Source of the DNA: Floccularia luteovirens
Taxonomy: Eukaryota > Basidiomycota > Agaricomycetes > Agaricales > Squamanitaceae
DNA length: 64,000 nt
Direction: 5' to 3'
Assembly (NCBI GenBank): GCA_009739215.1
Contig: VSJF01000014.1
Coordinates: 186,001-250,000, forward strand
Shown: positions 1 through 10,601 of the stretch, in pieces
How positions within the stretch are numbered: the stretch's first letter is position 1
Layout: every line of letters starts with the position of its first letter
Notes under the pieces: generated by a model
Seen by the model: the letters and a program-made list of their open reading frames with translations, nothing else
The model's database searches: none
What the model was told of the DNA's origin: nothing
Translations under genes and position numbers: made by a program

Positions 1-376
1 CCGGCGAGGCGAGCTCTCTGCGACCCATGGACTATATCTCTCAATACCGGACCCTTCTTCAAGAAGTTTATCGCCCAACTCATCCACACCATCAGTTCAT
101 GACCAAGGATTCGGAGATGAAACATTGAGACAAGATCACCTCGCCGTTGTTCCCGGAGCCGAGTTGTTCGGAACTCGTGAAGCTGTACGTTCGGCACCTC
201 AATTGCGCATACAACCTTCTATTATACCAAGTTTATCTTATGCTTCGTCCACGCCTTCAATTTCACAACCGCCCAGTCTGTCTGACCCAATCAGTAAACC
301 TGGTTCTAATAGTTCCTTCGATGACTTGGAAGTACCACCTTCAAATCCACCGTTCGATCGATTGCGCATATGTTGA
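1..376 (+). CDS. C-terminal end of an unidentified protein (5' truncated by window)
   Basis: An open frame runs in from the left edge (first full codon at base 2) to a TGA stop at 374-376, giving about 124 residues. The stretch is rich in serine, proline and charged residues with no predicted helix-forming core, as expected of a disordered C-terminal tail. No domain motif is visible and I do not recognise the protein. Its start and any catalytic part lie outside the window. The stop codon is followed by AT-rich, gene-poor sequence, which supports this being a true 3' end. Confidence 0.55.
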   Translation, partial: RRGELSATHGLYLSIPDPSSRSLSPNSSTPSVHDQGFGDETLRQDHLAVVPGAELFGTREAVRSAPQLRIQPSIIPSLSYASSTPSISQPPSLSDPISKPGSNSSFDDLEVPPSNPPFDRLRIC

Positions 377-3180
377 TCATTGTGCTTCAAGCTTCGTGCC
401 GCCGAATGCACATTTTTGGTTTAAAAATTTTTTTCTTTGTTCTTCGATTGTGTTTGATGTAACCCCTTGTTCGTTCCACACGTAAACTTATGTCGCTGTC
501 ACTGCATGGGAACTAAGTTTCGAACACTGTAATAATTTGTTACTGCCACCTTTTTTTCTTTCTCTTTCTCTCTTCATGTACTTATGCCTCGCTTAAATGG
601 TATGCCTATCTGATCTATAATATTGGGAAAAGTTTTGCACTCTCATCCTTACAGAGTTACATGCGGTGAACGAAAGGAAAAGAAAATTTACCGCCCTGAA
701 ACTTATAGAACTCCAGAACTTTGAGGTTGCTCAAACTCAAGGTTATGACCGCAGTCTATCACCCACACCACGATGTGCAGTCTAAAAATAGGAAGAAAGA
801 TTGACCTGTTACATACCCTAAATTGTAACCGATGTCTTTATGTCTTTCATTTCCCGGGTACTTAATTATTTCGAAAGGAGTGTTAAGCGAAACTTCGGCG
901 TTATCTCTCCTTCATTTAATCTATGATATGTAATAACGCTTAGATTCAACTTCGAACCCACTGGTATACCATATAATATCTGTATACCAATGAAAGCTCA
1001 CTTTTCTATATTGTATAGTAACCCTTGGTTATGGTCGAAATTGAGAAGACTTGAGTCTACCAAAATTCATTATGGTTGTAGTTGTACAGTTGTAGAGAGT
1101 CAAGATAAGTAATAATATTTACTAGTAAAGCGAAGGTTGATGTTGATACAGATGCATGATGGACAGTCTATTCCCACGCCTTGTTAGGCACCGAAAAGCC
1201 CGAAATTCGCACTGATAACAAAATAGCCACTCTTGAGATGTACTAGAACTCCCATCGAGGTGATGTTCCGTTCTACAAATCTCTCGTAACGCGCTAGCCG
1301 CTAGTTCTTTCGGTTGACTGGAATACACGTTTCATCGATAAGTGCTTCCACCAGATGACATTCTGGAATGTGCGGATCTCATTTGATCCTCTTGAATGTA
1401 CTAGCATAGAGCGCCTAGCCCCTTGACCTGACCAGATATACCAGCTGACAAGAGGAGGCTGACAGTTTACTTTATAAAGGCATATATATACGTCACAGTA
1501 AAGCTCAGCATACACGGGCACTTTGGTTGTTAAAAAATTTAACAACACAAAGCACCTGCACTAATACTGAATCCTGAGATAGACTCCTCGAACGTGCGTT
1601 GCATGATAAATTTAAGCAATTTGTGTTTTTTTTTGTTTTGATCAGAATGGACCGGCCATACTTATCACCTTTCGCAGAAATCCTAAAAGGACGTATACTT
1701 TATTACATATCAGAGGAGACCAGAAGCGTCTTTTTTATATTTATTTACGATTCTCCGCTATCCACATGGCGAATTATCTGCTCGTGGCTGGTTTTACAGT
1801 AACAAAGCATCGTGGTAAAGGAAGAACCAACTAGAAATAACAAATGTAAGGTCCAACGGAATGCTTTCCATGATCCCATGGGCGAAAGATTGGCGAAATG
1901 CAGATCCGGCGCCATGATATCCCTGGAAATACCTTGCGCACACACACGCACACATTTGCTGACTTCCACACTTTTCTGTGTAGATTTCTGTCCGGGTATG
2001 AGTAGGAAAGAATTTTATTATTAGATCTTATTAACAAGCTGCTGATCTTGCTTGTCTGTTCGTTTTGTGAGTATTCATGGTTCAATAATATAACTCCGTC
2101 CAGACTGATTTTACTGTTCGGGGCCAGGCTTTGCTCCCCAACCCCACCACATTTGGGATACTTGAAAAACGATGGGGGTCGAAATGGGTTCCTGGAAAGG
2201 AGGTTGTTGTTTATTGATACATCTTTTAGGACACAGCCCTTGTATGTAAGTAAGTAAGCAAACCGGGTTCTATTCAAGAGAAGAAGACGATTACAAGCGC
2301 AAAAACCGATGTATCAGCGATGCTCTACTCGGTGAATAATAACTTCCCAGAATTACTTGGCCAGGATCAAATCACATATTTGTGGACCGGAGACATTCGT
2401 TGTTTTTGTTTTTTCCTGTTCCACAATCAACGATAAACCCCATAGATCTGCAATGGCTGTATTGGTTCATTGTTTCTGTTATGGGATTGTTATAACATCT
2501 TAGAGATCCTCGGAACTTGCGTCTTTTGACTCTCAATTATAGGAAGGTGGAGCTTTAACTTACTGCTTTTGATTTCAGGATACCCAAAAATGATAGCTCA
2601 GTGCGAGAAGGCTGGAATCCTAGTGTTATATTTCCGAAAGGAAACTATACTTTTGCAGTCAATTGCCACTATATACTGACTACTAACTTGCGAAATACCC
2701 CTTCTCTCTCTTATCATGGGTTTGAGGGACCACCAACATGAAACTCGTCTCACTGGCCTGACCTCTACAAACCTGGGTCCATACCGGACGTATCGGAGAG
2801 CTCATGACTTGAGTAGCTCCATCCGAGCGAAAACTCAATTATTGTCGTTGTTCTTCGTTCATCTTGGCGATGGTAGAGCTTCATTGTTTCAATACTGATG
2901 AAGTCCTTTATCCAAGGTGATATGACTTTATCCTAAACTATGTTCCAGGCCGTATCAATTGAATCAAGCGCTTACCAGCACTTTCTAGGCACCACTCCTT
3001 TCAATCCTTTAAGTATATCTGACATAATTTTTTTTCAATCTGATTACAAGCACAATTTGTAGAGTATTCTCGCAGGTAAACTACAAACTTATTTGTACAA
3101 TTACTGACTGCAGTAGCTTGGCTGCAACACTTAGCCACCTTTTACTTATCAGTAGTGGCATACTTGCTTACATAATTTAC
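377..3180. other. Gene-poor AT-rich interval
   Basis: About 2.8 kb in which every open frame is short, lacks splice-site support and shows no familiar motif. It contains homopolymer T runs (near 550 and 1630) and a short CA/CG-rich run near 1939. I see no tRNA, transposon ends or recognisable gene remnant. It probably holds the terminator of the left gene and the promoter of the gene at 3181. Confidence 0.5.
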
Positions 3181-4023
3181 ATGCTTTCCCGTCATCCCCA
3201 CCGTCATCTCATTCTCGTCTTCCACAAGCTATCTCATAAACATACAAGTTTCTATCTACAACCACAACTTATATACCATTTGACGCATATAACCACAAGA
3301 AATTTAACTAGTGCACCTCCTCACCCCAATCCCGATCTCTCCCGCCGGCCAATCCCACATCCCAAGTCAACACGAGAACGGCATGGTGGTCAGAACCTCT
3401 CAGAGCGCTATCTCAGGCTTGAAAAATCTCTTCGTGGTAAAGCTTCACGTACACGCGATGTCGAAGGTCATGCAAATGCGAGGAAGGGCGTAGTGGTTCC
3501 ACAGGTTATGCCTTCCTCTGGAGATTCTCCGCTTACGGTTTCTAGGGATAATGGCGTTAACAAACGTGTGGATGAACGAATAGAGACATTCCGAGGATTC
3601 AGAATACCACGTAAACCGGAACCTCCTAAAGATGACGGTATGTTACTCTTTCCTCAACTTCTAGCCAACATACCCTTCATACATGTCCCCTACGTACATA
3701 CAGAATGTTGCATGTCTGGTTGCGCCATTTGTGTATATGATCTCTATGATGAGTCAATGGCAGAGTATACGGCTTCTAGTGATGCCCTGCAAAACTCTCT
3801 GACAGCACTTGGTATACCCGAACATGAATGGCCACGGAGCATCCAGAATCCACCTACAAACAATAATAATATGAAAAAATCTGACCAGCGCACAGTGGTA
3901 CTCGATGCATTTGCGGAAATGGAAAGAGCATTGAAGGCGAAACGCGAATCCACGACTACTACCGGAGTCCTTACTAAAAGCTCACAGAACGAGCATTTAT
4001 TACAAGACGACCGCGGTAGATGA
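3181..4023 (+). CDS. Oxidoreductase-like domain protein (OXLD1/YPL107W type)
   Basis: After removal of a 66-base intron (3638-3703, GTATGT to CAG, in frame) the protein is about 258 residues. The joined sequence carries the family signature PPKDDECCMSGCAICVYDLY: a proline-rich lead, then CC-x3-C-x2-C-x2-D-x-Y, as in the small mitochondrial oxidoreductase-like domain proteins of fungi and animals. Upstream is GGQNLSERYLRLEKSLRGK, which I associate with fungal members of this family. The N-terminus (residues 1-60) is rich in His, Arg and Ser without acidic residues, consistent with a mitochondrial targeting segment. I chose the ATG at 3181; the frame is open a little further upstream without an ATG. 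The intron has no stop in frame, so a retained form would add 22 residues and separate the CC pair from its lead. Molecular function of the family is unknown. Confidence 0.75.
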   Translation: MLSRHPHRHLILVFHKLSHKHTSFYLQPQLIYHLTHITTRNLTSAPPHPNPDLSRRPIPHPKSTRERHGGQNLSERYLRLEKSLRGKASRTRDVEGHANARKGVVVPQVMPSSGDSPLTVSRDNGVNKRVDERIETFRGFRIPRKPEPPKDDGMLLFPQLLANIPFIHVPYVHTECCMSGCAICVYDLYDESMAEYTASSDALQNSLTALGIPEHEWPRSIQNPPTNNNNMKKSDQRTVVLDAFAEMERALKAKRESTTTTGVLTKSSQNEHLLQDDRGR

Positions 4024-4861
4024 ATCACTTTTCGCACCGTAAGCGTCATTGTCTAAGTACATACATCGATAGTAGCATATAATGAGCTATCCCCTAAACT
4101 TGCGCCGCGCGTGAGTGGGCGAAGCGGTCGATCGTATGGTACACGGCCAACACTTAGTGGAGTATACGAAGGCTTGCGCTGGATATTGTTTAGTAATAGA
4201 TGACCATGTTGGTGCGTCACATTTTGAGAAGTGATATACAATCTACATTAATGTTGTAGTATACAAGAGTGCTGCGAGCACGATATTTAAACTTGTGAAT
4301 ACTAGATGGAGTGTTTTCAAACTTGCAGTCATTACTTCACGTCTGATCAAAAACACAAATTTCTTTTAGACCTTTCACTCATGCATCTAAGACTTATTTG
4401 GAACCCAGATCTATGAGTATAGGTACTAAATATCCTGATCACCCCATACTGATAGTCCTAGTTCCCGACCTTTGCAACTCATAAAGGGATGAATCTTTTT
4501 CTTCATATGTTTCTTAACATAATTCTTAAATTTAACTAGAGCTGATAGCTTTCATACTATGATTTGACTGTGATCTCCGGAAAGTGGCTGATTGCGTCGT
4601 CGGATGAGTTGAAGGCGGACGGAGTTCTATATCCAGACTAAGAAGCTGGGGATCGGAAATGCAATGCTATATGCCTGCTGAATGATTTGTGAATATCTTA
4701 TTTCACAATATTCACTAAGTACTACATTAACTGTGTCAATACATTCCCTTGCTTTCACATCATTGCGACCCATTCCATTGCACCTCAATATCTTACAATT
4801 GTCACTGTTATACACTAATGATGCCATTAGAGCCTTTCGAATCTTTGATCTGCTAATGGTT
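4024..4861. other. Intergenic; left arm of the zinc-finger duplication unit
   Basis: No gene seen. From about 4380 onward the sequence has a recognisable counterpart at about 5710-6420: both contain a tract around CTAAATATCCT, then TAGTTCC(C/T)GACCTT, then the sequence leading into the last zinc-finger exon. It is therefore the 3' flank of a duplicated unit rather than unique spacer. Confidence 0.6.
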
Positions 4862-5500
4862 TCAATCTTGAAACTTGTTTCGCAAGGTGCGTTGGTGAGC
4901 TCGACACCCCGATTCAATGTGGAGAGCAATTCCTGTGTATGATTTGAACATTTTGTTGCAAAACGTGCACTGGAGTTCACGAGGAGTATGTGAAAGTGGA
5001 TTATCCAAATGCTGGGTATATGGTTGTTATTAGATTATAATTAGAGAACGATTGAACACATGCGTTTTTCAAGGCTATGATGGTGTAGAAATTCGCGAGA
5101 GCATTTTGTGCAATATGTTTTATGTTTCTGTGAATTCTGGAGATGTGCTTTCAAGGCATTTTCATGTGGAAACGTGCGGTCGCATGGATCACAATAAAAT
5201 TCATCTTCGTCCGAGTCTTCATCTTCATCTTCCTCCTCGTCCGAGTCATCCTCTCCATCATCCTCTCCATCATCCTCGCCATGAGCATCTCTGATATGCT
5301 ACAAAATCAATTATGAAGATAGTTTCTCGAATGTAAGATGTTATCAGTAGAACCTGAAGGAGGTGGGGACGCGCTCGGAACGACTTATCGCATGTCAGGC
5401 AGGTAGTAAGGTCATGGTATAGGGCTCGACAGTGGTTAGCAAGAGCACTCGAAGAACCGAACGACCGAGGACAGTCATGACACTTGAACGACCCAGCCAT
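4862..5500 (-). pseudogene. C2H2 zinc-finger protein, tandem copy 1, frame-damaged
   Basis: The exon plan matches the intact neighbour at 6425-7031: exon 1 5500-5354 (147 bases, two fingers starting MAGSFKCHDC and TTCLTCDKSF), exon 2 5298-5064 (acidic GEDDGEDD-type stretch, then two fingers), exon 3 5011-4862 (finger CTFCNKMFKSYTGIALH). Two defects are visible. Exon 2 carries one extra base relative to copy 2 near 5081-5090, which shifts the frame before the last splice. The second intron starts with GC (GCATGT) where copies 2 and 3 have GT. Read as is, the protein ends a few codons into exon 3 or in the intron. Without the extra base all three exons are open. Either it is a decaying paralogue or the extra base is a sequence error. 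DNA binding would be the expected role of an intact version; target unknown. Confidence 0.7.
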
Positions 5501-6424
5501 TGCTATCAATTAAGTGGCTAGTAGTTAGTACATAAACGCGATCAGTCACGGATTTGTCATTGTGACATTTGGAACACATTTCAATCTCCGACATCTCTTG
5601 TATTTAAAGCCAGCGAAGCCAGGGTCCGAGCCATATTAGTCGATGACAGGTCCGTTTGACATCATTGACAGTGCTCCGTTTCCATTGTTCCATGAAATAT
5701 CATATATGACTTATTTGAAACTCACATCTTATAAATTTAGGTACTATCTAAATATCCTAATTAGCCAAACCGATTGTCCTAGTTCCTGACCTTCGCAGGT
5801 CACCAAGTGATTGACCTTTTCTGTTCTTCATAGTACGTTTCTTGGTGTGATTCTCAAATCTGGGATTGACTATCGAAATTTTGACTCGCTCGCTTTCTCT
5901 CAATTATTAGTGCTAATTCTAGGATACAATATAATTAACTGCACAAAAGTAGTAAGAGTGTTTCCCAAATAGTCAGGCTCAAGTTTTAAAGTAAGACATA
6001 TGTACACTGCAGTGATCTCCAGTGAGTGACTAATCATGTCAAATCCTATTTAGAAAATATGTAAATACCTATCAGAAGTAAGTTAACAAAGTTTCATTTT
6101 AATATCTAATCGACAACCACTTCATACAAGTGCAACGCATTGTACCAAGGCTGGTTCATGTATAGTATTGTATTCGGTATTTGTAGTCACCGGATGAGTT
6201 GAGGCGGACGGACTTTTACATCCAGGTTAAAAAAAGATCCACGTAATCTCCTATAACCAAATATCTTATTTCGCCGTGTTCACTAAATACACATTAATAG
6301 TGTCAACAAAGTCCCTTTCTTTCGCATCATTGCGGCCTACTCCGGTTCATCTCAATAGCTTACAATATCCTCCGTTAGACACTATGGCATCAGAGCCTTG
6401 GGAATCCTTGCTTTGATAGTGGTT
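5501..6424. repeat. Duplicated spacer between zinc-finger copies 1 and 2
   Basis: No gene seen. The part at 5580-5660 (AAAGCCAGCGAAGCCAGGGTCCGAG on the plus strand in pieces) matches 7083-7125 upstream of copy 2 and 28503-28545 in the dispersed copy. The part at 5700-6420 matches 4380-4860. The unit of tandem duplication is therefore about 1.3 to 1.4 kb and includes gene, promoter and 3' flank. Confidence 0.65.
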
Positions 6425-7031
6425 TCAATATTGATACTTGTTTTGCAAGGTGCGTTGGTGAGCTCGACACCCGGATTCAATGTGGAGAGCAACTCCTGTG
6501 TATGACTTGAACATTTTGTTGCAAAATGTGCATTGGAGTTCACGTGAAATATGTGAAAGTGGATTATTCAAGTGCTGGGTAAATGGTTGTTATTTGATTA
6601 TAATAAGCAATAGTTAGAGAACACATACGTTGTTCAAGGCTATGGTGTTATGGAATTCGCGCGAGCATTCTGTGCAATATGTTCTATGTTTCTGTGAATT
6701 CTGGAGATGTGCGTTCAAGGCATGTTCACTTAGAAACTCGCGGTCGCATGAATTACAATAAAAGTCTTCTTCTTCTTCTTCCTGTTCATCATAGTCGTCC
6801 TCATCCTCGCCGTGGGCATCTCTGATATGCTGTTAAATTATCAGTGAAGATAGTTTCTCGAATGTAAGATATTATTAGTAGAACCTGTAATAAATGGGGA
6901 TGCGCTCGGAACGACCTATCGCATGTCAGGCAGGTGGTAAGTTCGTGGCCTAGGGCTCGACAGTGATTAGCAAGAGCACTCGAAGACCTGAACGACCGAG
7001 AACAGTCATTGCATTCAAACGAGTCAGCCAT
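6425..7031 (-). CDS. C2H2 zinc-finger protein, tandem copy 2 (intact, 165 aa)
   Basis: Three exons, 7031-6885 (147 bases), 6829-6629 (201) and 6574-6425 (150), joined by introns of 55 and 54 bases, all splice phases zero, giving 165 residues. Fingers in order: FECNDCSRSF..H..H (residues 5-28), TTCLTCDRSF (31-50), an acidic patch DEQEEEEED, FYCNSCDREF..H..H, YCTECSREF, and a last finger CTFCNKMFKSYTGVALH. The first intron begins GTTCTA, a weak donor shared with copy 1. The gene sits in tandem with copy 1 and with the long array at 7637-10056, in the same orientation and with the same 147-base first exon, so all three descend from one gene. A DNA- or RNA-binding role is likely from the fingers; nothing shows the target. 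Confidence 0.75.
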
Positions 7032-7636
7032 TATGGTGGGGTTAGTAGAGGGGCGGGGTGGCGTAGCGTAGCAGCTAAGTTGTATTTGAAAGCCAGCGAA
7101 CCCAGGGTCCGAGTTGATCATATTGGGATGACAGGTCTGTTTGTGACAATGTTCCTTTTTATTGTTCCCAAATTCGCTGAGTTTGATATATCATTTATAA
7201 TTAGTTCTCATGAATGTCCGTGGTACTTGTGAGTCCAGCATCGCCGGTTTGTTTGTGGGCTTGTTGTTTACAAAACTCTTCGAGATTTTTTTTCGTGACT
7301 CGCGAGATACAGGTGCCAGATAAATCATTGATATAGAACTATTCCAGAATGATTTGCACTTGAGTGTTAATACCTGAGGCCCGAGGCCTGATGGGGTATA
7401 ATAACTGTTGAATAAGTTCGAAATTACAAATGCAATTGGAGGTATATTTGAAGAGTATCAACACATTGAGAAATCCGTTTCTTTGCTACTGGTATAGTAG
7501 AATTGATCATACTGTCAGCCTTTTGTACGTATTTACAAGTCTTTCAATTGCAGAAAACAAGAAAACAAAAAAAAATATCAGCTTATCAAGTTGAAGATTT
7601 ATATCTGCTAAGACTTCGTTTGCCTTGCGCGTAGGA
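7032..7636. other. Spacer between zinc-finger copies 2 and 3
   Basis: The first 100 bases are the duplicated promoter-proximal segment (about 7083-7130) found also near 5600 and 28510. The remainder is AT-rich with no gene or motif that I can support. Confidence 0.5.
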
Positions 7637-10056
7637 CTATCCCACCGTCGAGGACGTTTCAGAGCCTTGGAACTTGTCTCTCAAAGATTCTTGTTGAGCA
7701 CGACATCCCGATTCCATGTGGAGAGCGATTCCCGTGTATGATTTGAACAGTTTGTTACAGAAAGTGCACTGAAGGTCCCGCGCGGCATGTGAAAGTGGGT
7801 TGTTTATATGCTAAATTAAAAATTTTAGGCACAAAGCTCAAAATAAGTCATTTAAAAACACGTACGTTTTCCAACGCATTCTTATTATTAAATTCACGGA
7901 GGCACACCCCACACTCATACGTATGTTCTGAAGAGTTTCGGAGATGGGCGTTCAAGGCAGTTTCGCTCGGGAACGAACGTTTGCATTCCACGCAAAGATG
8001 GCCATGGGTTTGCATGTGCATGTCTAGCTCGGCTTTACTGGAATATTGGATGTCACAATGCTTGCAGATATGTTTGTGTGCCTGTATATGGACTTCTAGA
8101 GAAGATTTGCTAGTAAATTGGCGGTTACATTCGGCGCAGGCATGTGTATATCTCCGCATGTGCTCCTCCAATGCAGTTTTATTCGCAAACTGAGAATCAC
8201 ATTCTTTGCAGATGTGCTTGTGGGTCAACGCATGAGCTTCAAGGGCTTGTTTGTCGGTGAACTGGAGACCACAGTCTTTGCAAGACGGTTTATGTTTTGC
8301 AGAATTCTGGAGGTGTTCGGTCAAACCGAGTTCGCTAACAAACTGGCGGTTACATTCCACACAGTTATAGGCGTGCTTCAGCATATGTGTGTCCAGGGCG
8401 GATTTGTTGACGAATAGGATGTCGCATTCTTTACAGATGTGCCTATGTACTCGCATATTATGTTCGTCTAACGAGGATTTGGTGATGAAGAGGATGCTGC
8501 ATTCATTACAAATTTGTCGATGTGTCCGCGTATGTTCTTCTAAGGACAACTTGCTGGCGAATTGGCCCTTACATTCCGGGCAAGTATGTTTGTGTTTCTG
8601 CATATGTTCTTCCAGAGCTGATTTGGTCGTGAACTGGGACTTGCATTCTTGACAGATATGATTGTGTTTTGGAGAATTTTGGATATGGGAATTCAAAGCA
8701 GCTTTATCCGGAAACTGGCGATCGCATTCTACACAGATGTGCTTATGTTTCGGAGAATTCTGGAGGTGCTCGTTCAAAGCAGATTGACTCGTAAACATGC
8801 GGTCACATTCGATGCACATATGTCTATGCGTTTGCATATGCACCTCCCAGGCGGATTTGTTCAAAAAGAGGGCGCTGCATTCATTGCAGACATATCTATG
8901 CGTTTGCATGTGTGTATCGAGGGCAGGTTTGTTCGTGAACATGGCGCTACATTCCCCGCAGATGTGTCTGTGTGTTTGCATATGTGCGTCCAACGCGGGC
9001 TTGTTCGTGAACATGAGGCCGCACTCCATGCAGCTATGTTTGTGTGTTTGCATGTGCGTATCCAGGGCAGGTTTATTCGTGAACATAAGGCCGCATTCAT
9101 TGCAGATGTGTTGGTGTGTCCGCATATGTGCATCCAAGGCTGGCCTGTTCGTATATACAGATCCACAGTCTTTGCAAACATGTGATACGTGTGTCCGCAT
9201 ATGTTCATCTAGGGCGGACCTAGTGGGAAATTGGCGATTACATTTTCCGCAAGGAAGTTTGTGTTTCACCGAATTACTGTAATGCGAGTTCAAGGCAGCT
9301 TCGTCAGGGAATTGTCGGTTGCATTCCTTGCAAGTATGTTTATGTTTCGGCGAGTTTCTAAGGTGTTCCTGCAAAGCAGGTTCGCTTGGGAACTGGCGGT
9401 TACATTCTGCGCAGTTGTGCCTGTGCTTTGGGAGATGCGCCTCCAAGGCAGATTTGCTTGTAAACAGGGTGTTGCATTCTTTGCAAATGTGTCTGTGCGT
9501 CCGCATGTGTTCTTGCAGGAAAGATTGACTGGAAAATTGGCGCCTACATTCTACACAGGTATGTCTGTGCACCCGAGAATGTTCTTCCAGGGCTGACTTG
9601 CTTGTGAATACGCCGTTGCAATCCTTGCAGACATGTTGATGCCTCGATGAATTTAGAAGATGTTCCTTCAAGGAGGACTCATTCGCAAATGCTCGATTAC
9701 AATCTAGGCAATTATGCTTGTGTTTGGCTGAGAACTGAAGATGTTCCCTCATGCCAGCCTCGTTGGGAAAACGGCGATTACATTGTTCACAAAATAGGCG
9801 ATCGTTCTCGGTATTTGCTTCAGAACTATTCTCGTAGTCGTTATGGATACTTATTGCATGCTGGACGCGGACATAAGTCAAGGAAATCAACCACAATCGA
9901 TCAACCTACCTGTTGTAAATCACGTTTTGTTCTGAACACCCTATCACATTTTACGCAGGTGGTCATGGTGTGACCAACGGAACGACAGTGATTAGCAAGG
10001 GAACTGGAAGAATCAAAAGTTCGAGCGCAGCCATTACAGTTGAACGACACAGGCAT
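7637..10056 (-). CDS. Long C2H2 zinc-finger array protein (771 aa, about 29 fingers)
   Basis: Exons 10056-9910, 9860-7866 and 7810-7637; introns of 49 and 55 bases; 771 residues with no interruption. Exon 1 encodes the same two fingers as the small neighbours (FNCNGCARTF, TTCVKCDRVF) and exon 3 the same terminal finger (CTFCNKLFKSYTGIALH). Exon 2 has grown from 201 to 1995 bases and encodes about 26 fingers. Most follow C-x2-C-x12-H-x3-H with only three residues (for example RHI) between the last His and the next Cys, giving a 24-residue period. About eight use a longer H-x6-H tail such as EHLRNSPKHKH, giving a 27-residue period. The classical TGEKP linker is absent. The acidic patch of the small copies is missing. 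Fingers near 8920-9180 are almost identical (FTNKPALDTHMQTH). Probable nuclear nucleic-acid binding protein of unknown target. Confidence 0.85.
7866..9860 (-). repeat. Tandem 72/81-base zinc-finger coding repeat
   Basis: About 26 head-to-tail modules of 24 or 27 codons form one exon. Divergence is uneven: modules around 8920-9180 differ by few residues, whereas the outer ones are diverged, which suggests recent growth in the middle of the array. The repeat also produces several open frames on the opposite strand that are by-products of the periodicity. Confidence 0.85.
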
Positions 10057-10601
10057 TGTGGGTTAAAGACAACAGCGTGGCAGGCGTTTACCTAGTAGAC
10101 TCAGGGTCATGCACTGCACAGACTGTGACGGTGTGAAATTAGGGGGTTGTACTTGCCGTGTAAAATGCCGTACAAACCTCTCCGTACTCTTAGATAAAGG
10201 TAAGTCTACGTCTTCTTACTAACGAAATTCTAACCACGAACATCAAACTGCACTATTTTATCATTCTTCGGTGTTTTGGACGCCCGAAAGAACATTGTAC
10301 ATGAGGATGTCTATATATATCGTGACTGATAAAATATTATGTCAGCACATTACCGGTAAGCTACCGGCACAGAAATCCCGGGCATTACCCCGGTAAATGA
10401 TTTGTGTGCTACAATCATGGTTTGCACAATATTTGCTTTTTCATCTCGTCCACCTAACCCCTTTTATGTTCAAAACAGGTTCCTCATAGGCCCTCCTGTC
10501 CCTTTGTTTCAACTCGTAGCCATTGTTTCTCATACAGCTGCACACAAAGGCGACAGCTACTGACAACTTCCTATCGGACACTTCGTCTTCAAGGCGTTAA
10601 C
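10057..10601. promoter_or_regulatory. Divergent promoter interval with GC palindromes
   Basis: The 545 bases between the minus-strand zinc-finger gene and the plus-strand VWA8-type gene contain short CCGG/CCCGGG/CCCCGG palindromes at 10350-10400. From about 10363 to the VWA8 start the sequence recurs in inverted orientation at about 30880-31145. Retention of such a block in two places suggests it was copied as a promoter plus start. No specific factor site can be named. Confidence 0.45.

Noticed and set aside
1831..2277. 148-codon minus-strand frame
   Set aside because: No domain, overlaps other random frames, and contains a CVCVRK run derived from a CA repeat.
5195..5290. CATC/CTTC-rich simple repeat that might be a regulatory tract
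   Set aside because: It encodes the acidic GEDD/DEDED stretch of zinc-finger copy 1 on the minus strand.
8118..9596. Several plus-strand open frames of 80 to 178 codons
   Set aside because: They lie opposite the zinc-finger array and repeat with its 72-base period; they are mirror images of the repeat, not genes.
10340..10400. CCGG palindromes as a CRISPR-like or terminal inverted repeat
   Set aside because: Spacing is irregular, there are only a few units, and no element boundary or array is present.
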